A program made the translations under genes and the position numbers. A stretch of DNA of 64,000 nt from Diorhabda sublineata (taxonomy: Eukaryota; Arthropoda; Insecta; Coleoptera; Chrysomelidae): assembly GCF_026230105.1 (NCBI RefSeq), contig NC_079478.1:33309653-33373652 (forward strand), written 5' to 3'. Position 1 is the stretch's first letter; each line of letters begins with the position of its first letter. This document shows positions 39,181-45,100 of this stretch, piece after piece. Under the pieces are notes generated by a model. The model did not search any database. It worked only from the letters and a program-made list of their open reading frames with translations, and was not told the origin of the DNA.

Positions 39181-42100
39181 TGGTTGATTCAACGGGGCTC
39201 AAAGTTTGGACTATAAGGCACACATTATTTACAAAATATCCATTTTATAAAATCTTTTGATTAATTTTTCACTGAGAATTGAAGAGCAGATAAAATGGTG
39301 TATATTATTTTCTTAATTAATCATTTGATTTTGTTTATAAATCATTTTTCCAGCTTTTGAATTAGAGACAAAGTAACACTAATTGATCACCAATAGTTTG
39401 GTTGAAAGCATCGTTTTCAATTATTAACCACATCAACACACTGACATACTGTTTTTTTACCACAATTTTGATTTTAAATTTAAACAAAGCTTCTAAAGAC
39501 TCTATACTCAAATATTTACCTTCTGTAGATTGTCACATTCTTCTTGTTTAGTTTTCAATTCTCTGGACACTTTTTCAAAATCTCCTAATTTCGATTCTAA
39601 TGATTGTATCGTGCTACAAATAATACGTTGTTGTTCAAAAATTGCCTCAAGTGAAAAATTTTGTTTCGTACCTTTCTTGTTCTCTATTCCTTTGGTCAGT
39701 CTGAAAATAAATAAATAACAAACGTTAAGATACATTTTCCACCGACTTACATGAAGTACTTAATCTTTTGCTTTATATACTAGTGAAGAAATATCAACAA
39801 CTAGTATTAGTCGTCCGAAAACTATAGTGTACAACTCGTGCTATTTCATACTTGTGTGGCAAATAAATCGCCTAATTTTCCATATTAATTGTACAATGCA
39901 CTATTCGTTTATGTTGTCAAATAATGGTATATATACTTCTGTATGTGACTGGTTAAAAATCACAATAAAAATTGGACGTTTTCGAGATCGCAGAATCCAT
40001 TTATCGATATCCCATAGGTTAGAAATTAGTACTTCCGATTTAACAGATGAACTGAAATAAACCTAACCTAACTAAAAAATAAACAGCGACATCTTGAGAC
40101 AGTTTCCATTTCGAAATAAATAAAAGTTCGATAAATAAAAATATTGTAACTTTGTTTATTACTGTATGTGTTTCCCCTCTTCTAACAAACCCCAAGTTTC
40201 AAAAAATAGGTTCCACAAAATGAACCTTTCGTTTAATTATGCCGAACCGGAAGACAACCATTTTAATTACAGATAAAACCGGAAATACTAATTTCCCAAA
40301 GTTGGGACTTCGATAAATGGATTCTAAGTTCTCGAAAACAATAAACTAACGTGTCTTATTATAATCCTAAACCGAGCAGATACACAAATACAACCATATA
40401 ATCTATAAAACGAAGAATTACATTTCGAATTGCCACCATGTTCCCCAGATTTGACCTCCAGAGATTACTGGCCGTTTTTGGACCGGAAAAAATCTTGCAA
40501 AACAGAAGTAGATTAAGGTAAAAAAAATTCTTCTGTAAACATGGCAGGTTGGGAAAACATTGGACTGATATAAGTGTGAAGTGTATAGGGGATTAGAACA
40601 TGGTGATATGAAGTATAAACTCAACAAATATCAGGAAAGTTTTAAGGATTTCCCAAATTTGTTTCCAAAATATCAAACAAGGGTAGTTATTGTTGGTAAC
40701 AGTTTATTTAAACATATGTGCTCAGGAATGTTTGCATAGAAACATCTCTAGAAAGCACATTTAGATCCAAGGTAGCGTGGGAATATAGACAAACTATAAA
40801 AAGCACTAGCTGCCTACCAGACCACTAGGGTATTCTGGGCAGTGAAGAAGCCAAAAAATGGCAACGACTCCATAACTTGAACCAAAACTCTACTGTGGTC
40901 TCACTAGATGTGGCATCAACAACGAACAGAACAAATGGCTGAGGGATCGGTTTAGGTCTTGCCGAAGAAACACTCCAGGCTTAAGACAGTTTTCTAGCAG
41001 GACATTGCCTTGTCAAATACCATCTTAAGATGATAGACATTTTACATATTCTACAAGCAATCTACGTAGACAAGCCAAAAAGACTCACCAAACAATTTAC
41101 AAAGTCTAACCGCAAAAAAACTGCTCCACAAAATATAATTTAAGAATAATAATTGTTATTATATATATAAGTAATATACACATATTTTATTATTGTACCT
41201 GTATCAATGGTAAGCACTGACATGTTGTCAAGTAATACTTTTTCAGAAATTAATTTCAAAAATTTCTGTTGTAGCTACATTATTTCTGGAAAAAATTATT
41301 TTTCGAGAAAAAAGCAACGACAATAGTCAAAACAAATTACTTGTTCCAACATTTATTAAACAAAAGCAAAACTAAACATAACAATGTTAATAAAGCATAT
41401 ATTTGCAGGTGAAGCAGATATAATATCTTTGCCTACCTTTTTTGTATCGTTCTGTACACACCTGAAAAATATTAAGAGTTAAAACACTGTACAAACAATA
41501 ATTAATTAACACAAAGCTCCAGGTTTCACATAAGTAGATATATTATTTTGAAATTGTTTTTTTTTTCGTTAATAATTATCTTACCCTTTTGATAATTTTC
41601 CTTCAACCTTATCACCTAAAAGCTCCTTATGAGTTACTTCATAAAAAGTGAGTCCTCCCAAAGAAAAATCATCTTCATCTCTAACTCTTCGAATTAGTTC
41701 CAATAAATTCCTAACGTCACTTTCCAAATTGAATATCCTCTTTCTTGGTTCTTCCAAAATATCTTCTGTTATGTCGTGTTCCCTGTATTTTTTCATTACC
41801 TGGGTAAATCAAAAAGTTAGTGTCGATTCCATTTGGTAAGGTCACTTACGTGCCATACAAATCGTTCGTATTTATCATTAACAACCAAAGATTTGCACCG
41901 TTATAGGAATACTATATCTTCTGTTACTTGCATATATACAGAGTGTCCAGGATCTTAATGCTAATATTTTAGGAGCGTGTTAAAAAGAAGATAATGTTCA
42001 AATAATTTCGGAGTTATAAGCTTTCAAAATTTTGTTCAAATATAGCAAATCGCTACACATAACTTTTACACTAAGAAAAGAAAAATGTCTTTCGATATAC

Positions 42101-45100
42101 GTTAACGATGTAGGAGTTCAATCATCTTTCATCGGATATCTAGGAATGCACCTAATACATTAATTCAATAAGTCGTGTGACTAATTAAGAAAAATACATT
42201 TTTTTGCTCTCTTTTTGCCTCTCCTTCGAGAGTAATACAATCATTCCAACGCTTCTCTAACTTCTCCATGCCGTGCTTGTAGAAGGATTTGTCTTTTGCC
42301 TGAAAATAGGCTTCAGTTTCAGCAACTTGCTTCTTCATTTGAGCTGAATTTCTTAACGGCGAGAATTTTTTTGAAATCACCTAATAGCCAGTAATCACTG
42401 AGGGCCAAATCTGGACTATACGGTGGATGAGGAAGCAATAAAAAAATTTTTTCAGTGCTCAAACTAAATATTAATATATAGAAAAAAAAATCTCACCAAA
42501 TTTGAGCTCTTAACTCTTTTTTTTTTCTAAAACTATGCTTTAACAACTCCTATTGGTGAACCAGAGTGATTTTGAAGGGCATAAAATTCCCCACAAGGTC
42601 CATCAAACTGATTTGCATTTTTGTAAAAAGTGAGTATTAGAAATTAGCAAAGAAAATTTTTTTACATGCATTTTAGATGATGAAATTTTATTTTTAAATT
42701 GTAAGTACTTAAAATTGATATTAAGAGCTCAAGCTTGATGAGAATTTTTTTCTATATGCAGATTAATATTTTACTTGACCACTAATATCCTATACTTTAG
42801 TGGCAAGAACAAAAAAACTTGTAAGATCATGTATTCCTTATGAGTAGCTTTTTTCAATTGCCGGCACCATGTTGGCAAGTGATATTGCTTGGATCCTAGT
42901 AGACTCGACAGACTAATTTTTTGAAAAACTTAAGTATTAAGCATTGGATACTATAATTATTATCTCTTTTCTCATTTTTTTAATGTAGCAAATATATAAT
43001 GAAAATCAATGCCTTCTTCTATACTTGATCTGATACTTTGATACGGTAATAAAAATAATTGTTATTATCGAATTCATTGAACTATAAAATTCCTGATTTT
43101 ACTGATAAGAGATCCCATAGATTGTTTATTATGGTATTTTTCTTATTTTCCATAAAATGGATTTATATTTACATTATAAATTATAAATGTAAACTTGAAA
43201 AAAATCAATCTTTTAGACTTTAGATTTTTTATGAATCGATTCATCAGGTTACGATTCGAATCGATTTAAAAATCCATCTTTTTTTGAAAGAATCGCCATC
43301 CCCATGTCGTAGCTGGAAGCAGAGTTATGGAAGGGAAAATAAACAACGTAAACATGCGCGAATGTACTGATGCCGTAAACTGCCATTTTGATCTTACCTT
43401 CGGCGGCAAATTTGAAAATACAGTTATCTATAAGCTTTCTGTTATTTGTCCTTTTTTTATAGTCAGAAAAACATTGTGTTGCCATAATATAAAAGGCTTT
43501 ATTTCACTTTTTGTCATATATGTGGCTTATAATTTTTATTTTTGACTTTGTCTTAATTATGTTCATAGAAAAAAACATAAACTTCAATGGAAATATAAAT
43601 CAACATTCACAAAGTTCATTTTTTATATGAAATATACAATTTTTTCCATATTATTCATAACACCGGTGCTATATTTTATCCAACTTTGTTCAATTTTAGG
43701 GGTTACACATACTTATTTTTCACAAATATTGTTGAGAATTTCATTTCATGATGTTTAATGATTATTTGGCATATTTACTTACATATTTATATATCCGATG
43801 GAAAATATAGAGTGAAAATTATTTAAACATGATATCTTACCTCACAAATACATTGTGCGCTCTTTTGTAGCTTCTCTTCTAACATTTTCACTCTTTCTGT
43901 AGCTTCTTGCTCCAGTTCTTCGACGGCTCTGACAAGCATTTCATTTTGTTCAGTTAAATCTCCAATCCAATCCTGTTGAAGCTTTATTTTTTCCTTTAAA
44001 TATAAAGGATAATTATTTTTAATGACAATATCATTCTAAAATCATATTCTAAATAATAGTCTACTAAGTGTTGGTAACCAACAATTCTTTATCGTTTGTT
44101 GCCGTGTTTGTTAATTACAATAAGCATGTAAATTAATTTATTACATTTCTTTATTCGTTTATTTTTAGAAAAAAGTATTTGCCCTTGTTGCAGAAATAGA
44201 ATAAGTAATTTTTTTAAATTGTGCCTGTTCATTTTGATATTTCACAAAGTTTAAAGAAGTTAAAATCATTTATAGGTTAGTTCTGATTACGCGACTCTCT
44301 TTTAAAATTCCCACTTGTTTGAAAGAATTAGGCTCAAGCGGTAGATGGAATTAAAAAACACGCCCATTAGTGGCTTTCCAATTTATCAAGCACTTGTGCA
44401 TGAAACCCAAGGGCTCGACGCTCATGAGGTTGGTGCACAAAAATTGATTGGAACAAACTTCTGTGTCAAGTGTCAAATTATAAAACATACCATTTAGGGT
44501 GCGTTCCGCTAAGCACTCACGATAAGTGGAATGGCAATTCTGTGGCTGATGGACTTGCTTCCAAGCCATTTTCTTTCACACACACACCACAATTGGAATT
44601 GTTTGCGAGGCGTTTTGAGCGTTGAGATAAATATAAATAATGATAATAAATAGTAATATATTCTCATAGCTGCAATCTGCGTTGCTTGAGTTTTGTTAAT
44701 TAAGCTAATTCTTTTTTGCTAAGGGTTGTCGTGAACGTTAGTCATGACGTCATGAGCGACGTTTTCGCCGCGACCACAACGATCGTAGTCGCTATGTGGA
44801 ACGCGTTAGAGTATTTCACGCGTCGTGAAGGATTAGTGGAATGCACCAACATTTGTTGCTATGTTCGAAATACAAGAAACTCGATTAATTGAATGAAAAA
44901 TAGTAATACTATGGAAGCACTTATAATTACACGTTTTCTCCATATGTGTAATACTTCTATATGGACAGTTCCTATAAGTGGAAGGTGTTCAGACTAAGTG
45001 AAACAAATAGTGTATCGTTCTCTCTCTCCTCCGAGCACTCCACTTAGTTCTGCGCATCTTTTGCACGCATGAAGCGTACGTAGTATAGATAAAGTGTATT

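Noticed and set aside
38794..39192. 132- and 146-codon frames ending in long Ile-Tyr repeats
   Set aside because: The repeated Tyr-Ile tail is translation of the (TA)n microsatellite. The rest is the LINE 3' end.
41437..41461. 25-nt micro-exon on the minus strand with AG and GT flanks
   Set aside because: Including it would shift exon 39520-39700 into a frame with a stop. Direct joining of 41585-41799 to 39520-39700 keeps the frame.
43249..43545. Overlapping 70-80-codon frames on both strands
   Set aside because: No splice context, no recognised motif and no helical pattern matching the host gene.
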